Source: an uncultured Bacteroidales bacterium
Lineage (GTDB): Bacteria > Bacteroidota > Bacteroidia > Bacteroidales > P3
Length of the DNA: 64,000 nucleotides
Assembly (NCBI GenBank): GCA_900317285.1
Contig: ONGA01000007.1
Location: 1-64,000 of the forward strand
Reading direction: 5' to 3'
Below are positions 9,214-17,911 of this stretch, in pieces. Every line of letters begins with the position of its first letter. Position 1 is the stretch's first letter. The notes under the pieces are model-generated. The model was not told the origin of the DNA and did no database searches. It saw only the letters and a program-made list of their open reading frames with translations. A program made the translations under genes and the position numbers.

Positions 9214-9240
9214 AGGCCCCGCATCCCCGCGGGGCCTTTT
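9214..9240 (+). terminator. Strong terminator after the alpha/beta hydrolase
   Basis: Perfect 9-bp stem AGGCCCCGC (9214-9222) / GCGGGGCCT (9229-9237) with loop ATCCCC, then a T run. It is GC-rich enough to act for a leftward transcript as well. Confidence 0.88.
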
Positions 9241-9284
9241 CCGTCCTCCCCCGCCTCTTCCCCTCTGCATAGGAGCAGCCAGGT

Positions 9285-9372
9285 AGCGACATAGGAGCGA
9301 TACAGGAGCATCCATAGACCTACCATAGAGTTACAATAGAGGTACCATAGACCTAGCATAGACCTACCGTCC
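9285..9372 (-). repeat. 88-bp intergenic repeat, copy A
   Basis: This block is the reverse complement of 17912-17999, with the same length and three mismatches by eye. Inside it are short degenerate units of the type CCATAGACCTA, with ATAGGAG at one end. It has no coding frame. It lies between the hydrolase terminator and gdhA. The minus strand is assigned because a leftward -7 element (9495-9502) would transcribe it in the same sense as copy B. Confidence 0.85.
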
Positions 9373-9494
9373 ACAGAACCTTAATTGTTAAATAATTAAA
9401 TAATAAGAAATTCAGCGCAATGGAATGATTATTCCTCTGTCAATCAGTGTGATGAGTAAACGGGCACTGGCATTCTCCGATGCATTTGCAACTG

Positions 9495-9525
9495 CAAAGA
9501 TACAACACTTTTTTCAATCATCAAG
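9495..9525 (-). promoter_or_regulatory. Leftward promoter candidate facing repeat copy A
   Basis: On the minus strand, TATCTTTG (9502-9495) lies 19 bp after CTTG (9525-9522), one base from the TTTG consensus. No minus-strand gene follows. The only things downstream are the 88-bp repeat and the GC-rich hairpin at 9214-9237, so a ~280-nt noncoding transcript is possible. Confidence 0.45.
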
Positions 9526-9554
9526 AAAAAAATTTCAACATCTGAAAAAAAAAT

Positions 9555-9585
9555 TTTACCCATTGCAAAAAAAGGTGTACATTTG
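9555..9585 (+). promoter_or_regulatory. Promoter of gdhA
   Basis: TTTA (9555-9558), a 19-bp spacer and TACATTTG (9578-9585) match the Bacteroidetes consensus with one mismatch in the -33 box. The leader to the ATG at 9631 is about 40 nt. Confidence 0.75.
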
Positions 9586-9630
9586 TCGAACTGAAAATTA
9601 ATCAAAGTTTAACCTAATTAATTGTATATC

Positions 9631-10974
9631 ATGAAAGTAAACGAAATTATGGCCAACCTGGAGGCCAAACATCCTGGTGAAAACGAGTACTTGCAGGCCG
9701 TCCGCGAGGTTCTGGAAACCATCGAAGAGGAATACAACAAGCACCCCGAGTTTGAGGCTGCCAAGATCGTCGAGCGCATCGTTGAGCCCGATCGTATCTT
9801 CAAATTCCGCGTCGTTTGGGTTGACGATAAAGGTCAGACCCAGGTCAACCTCGGCTACCGCGTGCAGTACAACGCCGCCCTCGGTGCTTACAAAGGCGGT
9901 CTCCGCTTCCACCCGAAGGTGAACGAGTCCATGCTGAAGTTCCTCGGCTTCGAGCAGATCTTCAAGAACAGCCTCACCATGCTGCCCCTCGGCGGTGGTA
10001 AGGGTGGTTCCGACTTCGACCCCATGGGCAAGAGCGACGCTGAAATCATGCGTTTCTGCCAGGCCTTCGTCTATGAACTCTGGCGCAACATCGGTCCCGA
10101 TCAGGACAGCCCCGCTGGTGACGTGGGTGTCGGCGGCCGCGAAATCGGTTACATGTACGGTATGTACAAGAAACTCGCCCGCGAGCACTCCACTGGCGCT
10201 CTGACCGGCAAGAGCTACGGCTGGGGTGGTTCCCTCATCCGTCCCGAGGCTACCGGCTTCGGCGCTGTCTACTATGTCGAGCGCATGGTCAAGGAAAAAG
10301 GTGACAAGATGGAAGGCAAGCGTATCGCCCTCTCCGGCTTCGGTAACGTCGCTTGGGGTGCTGCCATCAAGGCCACTGAGCTCGGTGCCAAGGTCGTCGC
10401 TATCAGCGGCCCCGACGGTGTCTGCGAAATCGCCGACGGTATCACCAAAGAAATGATCGACTACATGCTCGTGATGCGCGCCAGCAACCGCAACAAAGTT
10501 GAGGATATGGCCACCAAGTTCCCCGGCAAGGCTAAATTCACCGCCGGCAAGAAGGCTTGGACCGTGAAGTGCGACATCGCTATGCCCTGCGCCTTCCAGA
10601 ACGAGCTCGCCGAGGAAGATGCCAAGATGCTCCTCGCCAATGGCGTGAAGTATGTTGCTGAGGTCTCCAACATGGGCTGCCAGCCCGGCGCTATCGCCGC
10701 CATCCAGGCTGCCAAGGTGCCCTTCGGCCCCGGTAAGGCTGTCAACGCTGGTGGTGTTGCCACCTCTGGCCTCGAAATCTGCCAGAACGCTGAGCACCGC
10801 AACTGGACCGCTGAAGAGGTCGACAAGAACCTCCACACCATCATGAATAACATCTATGACATGTGCGTCGAGCACGGTAAGCAGGCTGACGGTACCATCA
10901 ACTACGTCAAGGGTGCCAACATCGCCGGCTTCATGCGCGTTGCCAAAGCCATGGTTGCTCAGGGTATCATCTAA
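9631..10974 (+). CDS. gdhA: NADP-type glutamate dehydrogenase
   Basis: 447 residues, the usual length of hexameric GDH. It reductively aminates 2-oxoglutarate with ammonium to glutamate, the main ammonium assimilation route in many Bacteroidales. The substrate-binding stretch GAYKGGLRFHP, the catalytic lysine region PLGGGKGGSDFDP, and the C-terminal Rossmann motif GFGNVAWGA are all present. A TTG nine bases upstream also keeps the frame, but the ATG at 9631 (MKVNEIMANLEAKHP) fits the family N-terminus. The choice of the NADP form rests on overall similarity, not on a tested cofactor residue. It has its own promoter and terminator, so it is monocistronic. Confidence 0.95.
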   Translation: MKVNEIMANLEAKHPGENEYLQAVREVLETIEEEYNKHPEFEAAKIVERIVEPDRIFKFRVVWVDDKGQTQVNLGYRVQYNAALGAYKGGLRFHPKVNESMLKFLGFEQIFKNSLTMLPLGGGKGGSDFDPMGKSDAEIMRFCQAFVYELWRNIGPDQDSPAGDVGVGGREIGYMYGMYKKLAREHSTGALTGKSYGWGGSLIRPEATGFGAVYYVERMVKEKGDKMEGKRIALSGFGNVAWGAAIKATELGAKVVAISGPDGVCEIADGITKEMIDYMLVMRASNRNKVEDMATKFPGKAKFTAGKKAWTVKCDIAMPCAFQNELAEEDAKMLLANGVKYVAEVSNMGCQPGAIAAIQAAKVPFGPGKAVNAGGVATSGLEICQNAEHRNWTAEEVDKNLHTIMNNIYDMCVEHGKQADGTINYVKGANIAGFMRVAKAMVAQGII

Positions 10975-11002
10975 TCCAAAGATTAGAAATAGATACATTC
11001 TC

Positions 11003-11037
11003 AAAAAAGAGAGTCGCCCCGCGCGGCTCTCTTTTTT
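11003..11037. terminator. Bidirectional-type terminator after gdhA
   Basis: Symmetrical hairpin of an A run plus GAGAG, CGC, a short loop, GCG, then CTCTC plus a T run. The stem carries one internal t/g mismatch. It begins 28 bp after the gdhA stop codon. Confidence 0.85.
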
Positions 11038-11093
11038 ATTTACACGCATAATAAAAACACAGAAAGCACGTTATCCGCTAAAAACACATCGTT

Positions 11094-11819
11094 ATGCTAA
11101 ACTTTATTTTACTCCAGGCCGCCGTCGCCCCCATGTCGGGCTCGTCGCTCATGTGGGCAGTCTTCATTGCCCTTACCCTCATCTCCATGCTGGTGAGCAA
11201 GAATGTGGAACGCAAATTCAAGAAGTATGCCTCTATCCGCACCGAAGGCGGTCTCACCGGCCGCGAAGTCGCCGAAAGGATGCTTCTCGACCACGACATC
11301 CGCAACGTGCAGGTCCAGATGGTCAAAGGTACCTTGACCGACCACTACAACCCCACCAACCGCACCCTCAACCTCAGCCCCGATGTCTACAACGGCACCT
11401 CTGTGGCAGCTGCCGCCGTCGCCGCACACGAGTGTGGACATGCAGTGCAGCACGCCCGTGGCTACGCACCCCTGGGACTGCGCTCGGCACTGGTGCCCGT
11501 GGTCTCCTTCACCAGCCGTTGGGTGTCTTGGGTGCTGCTGGCTGGTCTGCTGCTCGTCAAGGCATTCCCCGGCCTGCTGCTCCTCGGCATCATGCTGTTC
11601 GCATTGAGCACCCTCTTCACGCTCGTCACCCTGCCCGTCGAGATAAATGCCTCGGCGCGTGCCCTCCAGTGGATTCAGCGGCACGAAATCACCTCTCCGG
11701 CAACCCACGGCTACGCCGAGAGCGCACTCCGCTCGGCAGCCTACACCTACGTCATGTCGGCCATCACCTCTCTGGCAACCCTGGCCTACTATGTGATGAT
11801 CTATCTCAACAGAAAGTAA
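11094..11819 (+). CDS. Zinc metallopeptidase, YugP family
   Basis: 241-residue membrane protease. A first hydrophobic segment (residues ~17-35) is followed by a soluble stretch. The zinc motif HECGH lies at residues 112-116, and two further hydrophobic segments follow (WVLLAGLLLVKAFPGLLLLG and the region to LVTLPVEINASARAL). The VEINASARAL segment after the helices is the conserved third-ligand region of the family. Family members are inner-membrane proteases with unknown substrates. The gene is 8 bp from aroQ, on the same strand, and probably cotranscribed with it. Confidence 0.88.
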   Translation: MLNFILLQAAVAPMSGSSLMWAVFIALTLISMLVSKNVERKFKKYASIRTEGGLTGREVAERMLLDHDIRNVQVQMVKGTLTDHYNPTNRTLNLSPDVYNGTSVAAAAVAAHECGHAVQHARGYAPLGLRSALVPVVSFTSRWVSWVLLAGLLLVKAFPGLLLLGIMLFALSTLFTLVTLPVEINASARALQWIQRHEITSPATHGYAESALRSAAYTYVMSAITSLATLAYYVMIYLNRK

Positions 11820-11827
11820 CGCCCCGC

Positions 11828-12250
11828 ATGAAACACATCGAAATCATCAACGGACCCAACCTCAATCTCACGGGAATCCGCGAACCGGAGGTCTACGGCA
11901 CCACCACCCTCGACGAATACATCGATTCCCTTCGCACGATGTTCCCCGACGTGGAGATTACCCATTTCCAGAGCAATGTCGAAGGCGAGCTCATCAACCG
12001 CATCCAGCAGGTGGGCTTCAAGGCCGACGGACTCGTCGTCAACCTCGGCGGCTACAGCCACTCCTCGGTGGCGCTGCGCGATGCCCTGCTGGCAGTCCCC
12101 GCCCCCAAGGTCGAGGTGCACATGAGTAATATTTTCGCCCGCGAGGAATACCGCCACCACTCCTTCATTACCAGCGCCTGCCGCGGTATGGTGTGCGGTC
12201 TCGGCCTCCAGGGATACGAGTTGGCTATCCGCGCATTAGTCAGGAATTAA
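11828..12250 (+). CDS. aroQ: Type II 3-dehydroquinate dehydratase
   Basis: 140 residues, the dodecameric type II enzyme of the shikimate pathway that removes water from 3-dehydroquinate. Family motifs are in order: IINGPNLNLTG at the N-terminus with the catalytic Tyr in REPEVYG, FQSNVEGELI, NLGGYSHSSVALRDAL, EVHMSNIFAREEYRHHSF and GLGLQGYELAI. The usual NPGAYTHTS is here NLGGYSHSS. The ATG at 11828 gives the correct family start; the long open frame upstream in the same register is not coding. It lies between the YugP gene and a patatin-barrel gene 10 bp downstream. Confidence 0.95.
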   Translation: MKHIEIINGPNLNLTGIREPEVYGTTTLDEYIDSLRTMFPDVEITHFQSNVEGELINRIQQVGFKADGLVVNLGGYSHSSVALRDALLAVPAPKVEVHMSNIFAREEYRHHSFITSACRGMVCGLGLQGYELAIRALVRN

Positions 12251-12260
12251 AGCGTAAAAT

Positions 12261-14534
12261 ATGCAAAAAGCCCATGGATTGATAAAGCCAGTATTGTTTT
12301 TCCTCGCCTGCACGCTGCTCGTGTTGCAGGGAACGGGTCTCCGTGCGCAGGACAAGGGATGCCCCAAGGTGGGCGTCGTGTTGAGCGGCGGTGGCGCCAA
12401 AGGAGCGGCACACATTGGCGTGCTGAAGTACATGGAAGAAATTGGCATCCCCGTGAGCTATGTCTCGGGAACAAGCATGGGCTCCATCCTCGGCGGTCTC
12501 TATGCCTTGGGCTACAGCCCCGAGGAGATGGAAGCACTCATCGCCGAAATCGACTGGCCTCTCTATGTCGGCGGCAAGGTGGAACGCCGCTACCTCGCGC
12601 AACGCAGACGCAAGGTGAGCAATGAGTTGCTGCTGAATATCCCCTATGGCAAGTACACCCGCCAGGACGATGCCGTCATGTCGGCCATGCCTTTGGGTGC
12701 CGTCGAAGGCGACAATTTGCTCAATCTGTTCAACTGTCTGAGCGTGGGCTACCAGGACTCCATAAGTTTCGACTCGATGCCGATACCCTTTGCCTGCGTG
12801 GCTACCGACCTGATGACCGGCAAACCCAAGATACTGCGTGGCGGTGAGTTCGCTCGTGCCATCCGTTCGAGCATGTCGATACCCGTTTTCTTCTCTCCGG
12901 TGCAGTGGGATGACCACCTGCTGGCCGACGGCGGCATCACCAACAACCTCCCCGTGGATGTGTGCCGTCAGATGGGCGCCGACATCATCATCGGTCTGGA
13001 AGTGGCGTCTGAACTGGCGTCCGAAGCCGACGACTTGCGCTCCATCGGACGGCAATTGCAGCAGTACCTGAGCATCATGACCAACCGCGGGTTGGAAGAA
13101 CACCGAAGCCAGTGTCGCATCTATATCAATCCCGACGTGTCGGGTATCAATATGTTGGATTTTAATGCGGAAGCCATCGCTGAACTGGTGCGCCGCGGCT
13201 ACGAGGCGGCAAAGGCGCACAAAGAGGAGTTCCTGCAACTGAAAGACGAACTCTGTGGCGTGTCGGAAGGTGAATGGAGGAAGGAACATGTGAAACGGCC
13301 GCATGCCGGTACGCTGAGACCTGCCGACTCCCTCGTCATCGACGAGATGGAATTCCTTGGCATGGAGGAGGACGAGAACCGCTACATCGAGAAGGTCGTG
13401 AGTATCCTCTACGGCAAGCGTGTCTCCCTCAAGGATGTGGAGGAGATGATTCATTTGATGCAGGGGACAGGGATGTTCCACTCGGTGAATTACAAGACAA
13501 TTCCCACCGATGAAGAAGGACACTATCAATTGAGGGTGAAGGTGACTCCTGAGCTTCCTTACCGCATGGGTGTGGGTCTGCGCTACGATTCCGAAGAGAG
13601 CGCGTCACTGCTGTTGCACGCCTCATGGAATGCTTTGAAACTTAAGGGCTGGAACGCCAGCATCGACTTGGATTTGAAATATAACCTGTGGGTCAATGCC
13701 CATCTGGGTTGGCTGGTGATGGGCTTGGGCGATGTGGGATTCGACATCCATACGCACAAGGCTGTCTTCCGCTGCAAGAACCGTACCCAGCCGGCAATGG
13801 ATATGGTGGACCGCAAGTTGCGGTTCGGCGTCACCACGGTGCACCTCCCCAGACTTGAACTGTCTGTAGGTATCTCGCAGGACATCAACAGCCGTGAGGA
13901 CGACGATACCAAGTCGACGGAGCGTGCGTATGCCACAGGCCTTTATATCAAATCCCATACCGACACCAAGAACGCCAACGCGTTTGCCACCGATGGCTTT
14001 GTGCTTGACATCGAAGGGAACGTGCGTCAGAACAGCGAGCGTCTCTTCGCCAAGGGCGAAGCGGTGGTTACAGATCTGGCACTGTCCATCGAAGGTTACA
14101 TTTCGGCGAACGACCGTCTGACGTTTGTCCCCGCTTTCCATGGACGTATGATGTGGGGCTACGACGGTTCCGAACTATGGTACAACAACCTGGCGGGAGG
14201 CGTCATCCGGGGGCGCTACCTGAGCCATCAACTGCCGTTCGTGGGCATGTCCAATACCATTGAACTGGGTCCCGCGGCGTTTGTCTATTCCCTTGAGACG
14301 CGTTACCGTATCTTCGAGAAGACCTATTTCGGTCTGCATGCGTCGCTGCTGTCACACAGCAGCCGCAGGGAGATGGAACGCGTGGGTACCGACGGCTATG
14401 TGGCGACGAATTACCTCGGGGTTGCGGCAAGTCTGAGTTTCAATTCGCTGCTAGGTCCCATTACGCTGATGGTGGGAAGCAATTCGTATGACCGCTCCGC
14501 TCAGGGATACATTAACATTGGATTTGTCTTTTAA
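12261..14534 (+). CDS. Patatin-like phospholipase with outer-membrane barrel
   Basis: 757 residues with a signal peptide (FLACTLLVLQGTGLRAQ). The N-terminal ~300 residues are a patatin domain: oxyanion loop GGGAKGAAHIG (43-53), nucleophile GTSMG with Ser72, and Asp223 in ADGGITNNLP. The middle (residues ~350-430) looks like a POTRA-type segment, and the remainder is a beta-barrel ending in the terminal Phe of an outer-membrane protein (GYINIGFVF). The architecture matches the PlpD/type Vd-like or BamA-related patatin family of Bacteroidetes, an outer-membrane phospholipase or lipase. It is followed 9 bp later by another predicted barrel gene. Confidence 0.88.
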   Translation: MQKAHGLIKPVLFFLACTLLVLQGTGLRAQDKGCPKVGVVLSGGGAKGAAHIGVLKYMEEIGIPVSYVSGTSMGSILGGLYALGYSPEEMEALIAEIDWPLYVGGKVERRYLAQRRRKVSNELLLNIPYGKYTRQDDAVMSAMPLGAVEGDNLLNLFNCLSVGYQDSISFDSMPIPFACVATDLMTGKPKILRGGEFARAIRSSMSIPVFFSPVQWDDHLLADGGITNNLPVDVCRQMGADIIIGLEVASELASEADDLRSIGRQLQQYLSIMTNRGLEEHRSQCRIYINPDVSGINMLDFNAEAIAELVRRGYEAAKAHKEEFLQLKDELCGVSEGEWRKEHVKRPHAGTLRPADSLVIDEMEFLGMEEDENRYIEKVVSILYGKRVSLKDVEEMIHLMQGTGMFHSVNYKTIPTDEEGHYQLRVKVTPELPYRMGVGLRYDSEESASLLLHASWNALKLKGWNASIDLDLKYNLWVNAHLGWLVMGLGDVGFDIHTHKAVFRCKNRTQPAMDMVDRKLRFGVTTVHLPRLELSVGISQDINSREDDDTKSTERAYATGLYIKSHTDTKNANAFATDGFVLDIEGNVRQNSERLFAKGEAVVTDLALSIEGYISANDRLTFVPAFHGRMMWGYDGSELWYNNLAGGVIRGRYLSHQLPFVGMSNTIELGPAAFVYSLETRYRIFEKTYFGLHASLLSHSSRREMERVGTDGYVATNYLGVAASLSFNSLLGPITLMVGSNSYDRSAQGYINIGFVF

Positions 14535-14543
14535 CCGGGAAGT

Positions 14544-15680
14544 ATGAAATCACGCCATTTTATCGTATTGACAATAGCGCTCGCCTGCACGGTGCAGGCG
14601 GAAGGGCAGAATTGGCTGAGTCGCTTCTACTACGGGTGGCTCACCAAGCCGCGTAACGTGGATTCTACCTATATATATCAGCAGAGTATGGGTTTCACGC
14701 CAAGTCTGACGAGCAACTTCAGCCGCCAGCGGGTGCAGATGACATCCACTCTCATGCTGGAAGACTTCCCCGTTGTGGATGATAATGGGGATGTGCAATC
14801 GGTGGATGTGTATTTCTCGGCCATCGACAAGATGGAGGAGGGGCTCTCCCAACGCGCCGGCTTCATTCTAGGCCTCGGCAGGCTGGGAGCCGGATGGAGC
14901 TTCGAACTGGCTCCCGATTCCAGTCAGAAGAGCTCCACGTTCCTCTTCTCGTTCAGGGGGAACAAGTTCGGGTTGAATATCAATTATCTGGGATTTAACC
15001 AAACGGTGTTGGAAACCTGCGAGTGGGAGCCCGGGAATGCCTTCCCCACTTTCGGGAATGAAACTGACACCATAGCGACAGACAACCGCGTGCGCCGCCT
15101 GACGGTGGATGGATACTATGTCATCAATACGCGCCGTTTCGCGTATCCTCCGGGAATTGCCGGCAACATGGTGCAACTCCGTTCGGCGGGGTCGTGGATG
15201 CTGGCGGGAAGGTTCCTGCAGAGTGATTTGCACCTGAATCCGGATTATGCAATTGCGCGGTTCGGCATGTCGCAGTTCTCGCTGGGTTGCGGCTACAGCT
15301 ACACCTGGGTTCCGTGGAGCCGTGGACCCAGGGACGAGACGGGACGCGGCATGCGCACGTTCTTCATCAACGGAACCCTCATCCCCATGCTCACGGTGTT
15401 CAATTATCTGACGTCGGAACTGTATGACGATATGGGCGGCATGGCGAGCAAGGAAAAGCAAGGATTGCTCTGCTGGCCGACACCCAATGTCCTTGCCAAC
15501 GCCACGGTGGGTTTCTCATGGAACAAGTTCTACCTGGGGGCGCAGTTCAACTACAACGTATTCCATTTCAACACCCGCAACGCCATTTCCAGAGGCGGGG
15601 TGCTTCACGAGAACGACATCGAGGTGATGGGCGTCCTGTATGAGTGGAACCTCGGCTTGAAGTTCCAGGCTTGTTTCTAA
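14544..15680 (+). CDS. DUF4421-like outer-membrane protein
   Basis: 378 residues, signal peptide MKSRHFIVLTIALACTVQAEGQ, then alternating aromatic/polar strands throughout and a C-terminal Phe (NLGLKFQACF), as in outer-membrane barrels. The N-terminal region (YGWLTKPRNVDSTYIY) and the spacing of strands match what I know of DUF4421 proteins, whose function is unknown. The gene is 9 bp downstream of the patatin-barrel gene and probably in the same operon. It ends convergently, 5 bp from the end of panC on the other strand. Confidence 0.65.
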   Translation: MKSRHFIVLTIALACTVQAEGQNWLSRFYYGWLTKPRNVDSTYIYQQSMGFTPSLTSNFSRQRVQMTSTLMLEDFPVVDDNGDVQSVDVYFSAIDKMEEGLSQRAGFILGLGRLGAGWSFELAPDSSQKSSTFLFSFRGNKFGLNINYLGFNQTVLETCEWEPGNAFPTFGNETDTIATDNRVRRLTVDGYYVINTRRFAYPPGIAGNMVQLRSAGSWMLAGRFLQSDLHLNPDYAIARFGMSQFSLGCGYSYTWVPWSRGPRDETGRGMRTFFINGTLIPMLTVFNYLTSELYDDMGGMASKEKQGLLCWPTPNVLANATVGFSWNKFYLGAQFNYNVFHFNTRNAISRGGVLHENDIEVMGVLYEWNLGLKFQACF

Positions 15681-15685
15681 AAGAT

Positions 15686-16585
15686 TTAGAATTTGACGAT
15701 GTCGATGAGGCGCACGCCGTCGAGCCAGACTGCGATGCATCCTACGGCACCGTTTTTCTCGGCTTCCGCCCATTCGGCAATGGGCTGGAGGGTGATGGCG
15801 TCGACAATCTCGAAGTATTCGGGTTCGAACTGCAGGCCGTCGGGGCAGTCGTTGACCTCGTGCCATGATGCCAGCGTGTCGAGCACCCACTCCTTGACGT
15901 CGTCCACTTCCTCATACTCGGCCATCTCGGCAGCCTGCTCGAGGGTGGCGTTGATGGCGGGAGCCATCTGGCGGGCGGCAGGCGAGAGACGCATGTTGCG
16001 GCTGCTGAGGGCCAGACCGTCGTCGGCACGGACGATGGGGCAGGGGATGAGTTCGATGGGGTATTTGATTTGCTCGAGGAGCGAGCGGATGACGGCAATC
16101 TGCTGGTAGTCTTTCTCGCCGAAGTAGGCACGTTTGGGCTGCGCCAGGTCGAAGAGGCGGCGCACCACCACGGCGACACCGCTGAAGTGGCCGGGACGGC
16201 GCGGTCCTTCCATCACTTCCTCGACGGGACCGAAATGATACACTTCCTTGGGTTCGCCCTGCGGATACATCTCGTCGACTGTAGGCGTGAACGCCAGCAG
16301 TGCGGAGGCTTTCTTCTCGGTGCGGCTCTCCAGATCGGTGATGAGCTTGAGGTCGGCCTCGATGGTGCGGGGGTATTTCTCGAGGTCTTCCTTGTTGTTG
16401 AACTGGATGGGGTTGACGAAGAGGCTGACGACGACGAGGTCGTTTTCCTTCAACGCGCGTTCGATGAGTGAGAGGTGACCCTCGTGGAGGGCTCCCATGG
16501 TGGGCACAAGGCCTATTTCAAGTTGTTGCTGTTTTGCTTCTTTCACTGCCGCTTCGAGGTCGGCGGTTTTGATGATCTGTTTCAT
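15686..16585 (-). CDS. panC: Pantothenate synthetase (pantoate-beta-alanine ligase)
   Basis: 299 residues that join pantoate and beta-alanine with ATP, giving pantothenate for coenzyme A. The motifs are VPTMGALHEGHLSLI (ATP site with the HxGH signature), VVVSLFVNPIQFNNKEDLEKYPRT, GHFSGVAVVVRRLFDLAQPKRAYFGEKDYQQ, and the KMSKS-like region LALSSRNMRLSP. The ATG at 16585 starts the conserved MKQIIKTADLEAAV. Open frame continues upstream but belongs to shadows of the next two genes. The upstream neighbour on the same strand ends 5 bp before. Confidence 0.95.
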   Translation of the reverse strand: MKQIIKTADLEAAVKEAKQQQLEIGLVPTMGALHEGHLSLIERALKENDLVVVSLFVNPIQFNNKEDLEKYPRTIEADLKLITDLESRTEKKASALLAFTPTVDEMYPQGEPKEVYHFGPVEEVMEGPRRPGHFSGVAVVVRRLFDLAQPKRAYFGEKDYQQIAVIRSLLEQIKYPIELIPCPIVRADDGLALSSRNMRLSPAARQMAPAINATLEQAAEMAEYEEVDDVKEWVLDTLASWHEVNDCPDGLQFEPEYFEIVDAITLQPIAEWAEAEKNGAVGCIAVWLDGVRLIDIVKF

Positions 16586-16590
16586 ATTTG

Positions 16591-17064
16591 TTAATCTTTT
16601 ATTTCTTCGTAAGGGGTGAATCCTTCGTCGTCGGTGTCGTCGTCCTGGCGGGGCGGCTGCTGGCCGAGGTTTTGGCGGTTGAGGTATTTGTTGGGCCACT
16701 CGAGGAGGTAGTTGACGGCGGTGAGCACGATGCTGAAGAGCAGTGCCGAGCCGAAACTGTCGACATCGAAGCCTTTGACCAGTCCCGATGCCATGAGGAT
16801 GATGATGGCGTTGATGACAAAAAGGAAGAGGCCGAGGGTGACGGCGGTGACGGGGATGGTGATGACGATGAGGATGGGACGGAGGAGGTTGTTGAGTATG
16901 GAGATGACGATGGCGGTGAGTAGCACGGCGCCGAAGGAGGTGACGTTGACTCCCGGGAGGAGCTTGGCGCCGACCATGACGGCGATGGAGAGGAAGAGTA
17001 TGCGTGTGAGGCATCCTACCCGTCCATTGTAGAAGTTGCTGGTGTTGTTGATGGTGATTTTCAT
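16591..17064 (-). CDS. Small four-helix membrane protein, phage-holin-4-like family
   Basis: 157 residues with four hydrophobic helices between ~18 and ~125 (ILFLSIAVMVGAKLLPGV, FGAVLLTAIVISILNNLL, LIVITIPVTAVTLGLFLFVI, ALLFSIVLTAVNYLLEW). The spacing and the NNLLRPI motif fit Pfam phage_holin_4_2 (DUF360-like) proteins. These are common chromosomal membrane proteins despite the name, and no prophage is nearby. The acidic tail QDDDTDDEGFTPYEE is cytosolic or periplasmic. It overlaps the end of the upstream YciO/Sua5 gene by 4 bp (ATGA), so the two are translationally coupled. Confidence 0.75.
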   Translation of the reverse strand: MKITINNTSNFYNGRVGCLTRILFLSIAVMVGAKLLPGVNVTSFGAVLLTAIVISILNNLLRPILIVITIPVTAVTLGLFLFVINAIIILMASGLVKGFDVDSFGSALLFSIVLTAVNYLLEWPNKYLNRQNLGQQPPRQDDDTDDEGFTPYEEIKD

Positions 17065-17678
17065 AGGTTGATTTCTCCTTTTCCTTGGCGGATGAGTTCG
17101 ATGCCGTCGGAGCAGTCGACGACAGTGGAGGGCTGGTCGTCGGCGATACCGCCGTCGATGACCATCTCCACGCGTGAGCCGAAACGGTCGTGTATGAGCT
17201 CGGGGTCGGTGTAGTTCTCGGGTTCGTCGTCCTCGCCGATGGGTCGCACGGAGGTGCAGATGAGCGGCACGCCGACTTCGGCGATGACGGAGCGTGTGAT
17301 GTCGTTCTCAGGCACGCGGATGCCGACGGTGCGGTTGGCATTCTGGTAGTTGCGCGGGACGTTGCTGTTGGCTTCCATGATGAAGGTGAAGGGTCCCGGG
17401 AGGCACTGCTTGAGGAGGGCGAAGACGTCGCGGTCCATGGGGCGGACGTATTCGGATGCCTGGCTGAGGCTTTCGCAGAGCATGGAGTATTTCGCTTGCT
17501 TGAGTTTGAATCCCTTGAGTTGCGCGATGGTCTCGACAGCCTTCTTGTGTTCCATGCTGCAGGCGAAACAGTAGAGGGTGTCGGTGGGCAGGATGACGAT
17601 GCCACCGCCCGCCAGAGTGTCGGCTATACGCCTCACTTCGCGTGTGTTAGGGTTCCCGTTGTAGAGTTTTATAAGCAT
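17061..17678 (-). CDS. YciO/Sua5/YrdC-family protein (threonylcarbamoyl-AMP synthase-like)
   Basis: 205 residues with the YrdC fold: GGIVILPTDTLYCFACSM near the N-terminus, the basic loop LKGFKLKQAKYSMLCESLSQ, LPGPFTFIMEAN, and TVGIRVPENDITRSVI. Family members make threonylcarbamoyl-AMP for the t6A modification of ANN-decoding tRNAs. The sequence around the basic loop is closer to the YciO branch, whose activity is less certain. It is the first gene of a minus-strand unit with the holin-like gene and panC. Confidence 0.85.
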   Translation of the reverse strand: MLIKLYNGNPNTREVRRIADTLAGGGIVILPTDTLYCFACSMEHKKAVETIAQLKGFKLKQAKYSMLCESLSQASEYVRPMDRDVFALLKQCLPGPFTFIMEANSNVPRNYQNANRTVGIRVPENDITRSVIAEVGVPLICTSVRPIGEDDEPENYTDPELIHDRFGSRVEMVIDGGIADDQPSTVVDCSDGIELIRQGKGEINL

Positions 17679-17701
17679 TTTTTATGTCGCTTTTGAAGTT
17701 G

Positions 17702-17709
17702 CAAAAGTA
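17702..17709 (-). promoter_or_regulatory. -7 element upstream of the YciO/Sua5 gene
   Basis: TACTTTTG on the minus strand matches TAnnTTTG, about 25 bp before the ATG at 17678. No clear -33 box was found. Confidence 0.55.
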
Positions 17710-17759
17710 CAAAAAAAAAATAAATTGAAAATAAGGGGCCGAGAATTAGTTTTTTTTCG

Positions 17760-17767
17760 TATCTTTG
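17760..17767 (+). promoter_or_regulatory. Rightward -7 element upstream of repeat copy B
   Basis: TATCTTTG matches TAnnTTTG; no good TTTG sits 19 bp upstream. Transcripts from here would run through repeat copy B and into the M64 peptidase gene, with a leader of about 310 nt. Confidence 0.5.
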
Positions 17768-17911
17768 CAGAAGCAAATCAGGAGGAGGGGCGGCATCCTG
17801 TAATTGAAATGGCTGTTGATTTACAGGTTCTTATATCAAACAGATTGTAAAAGAATCTCCGAAGAATCCGCATTTTGTCCCGTTTTTTTTATTTTATTGA
17901 CAATAGATTCC

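Larger units (their letters stand above)
9373..9630. other. Intergenic region upstream of gdhA
   Basis: No coding frame is visible on either strand. The region holds a leftward promoter candidate (9495-9525) and the rightward gdhA promoter (9555-9585), back to back, within an A/T-rich stretch. Confidence 0.6.

Noticed and set aside
10856-11827. Long in-frame extension upstream of aroQ
   Set aside because: It overlaps the gdhA end, a terminator and the YugP gene, and its translation is Pro/Arg/His-rich noise; aroQ starts at 11828.
16591-17064. Prophage remnant suggested by the holin-like protein
   Set aside because: The family is widespread on chromosomes and there are no other phage genes in the window.
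16586-17605. In-frame extension upstream of panC
   Set aside because: The translation is low-complexity and lies over two recognisable genes in another frame; PanC begins at MKQIIK.
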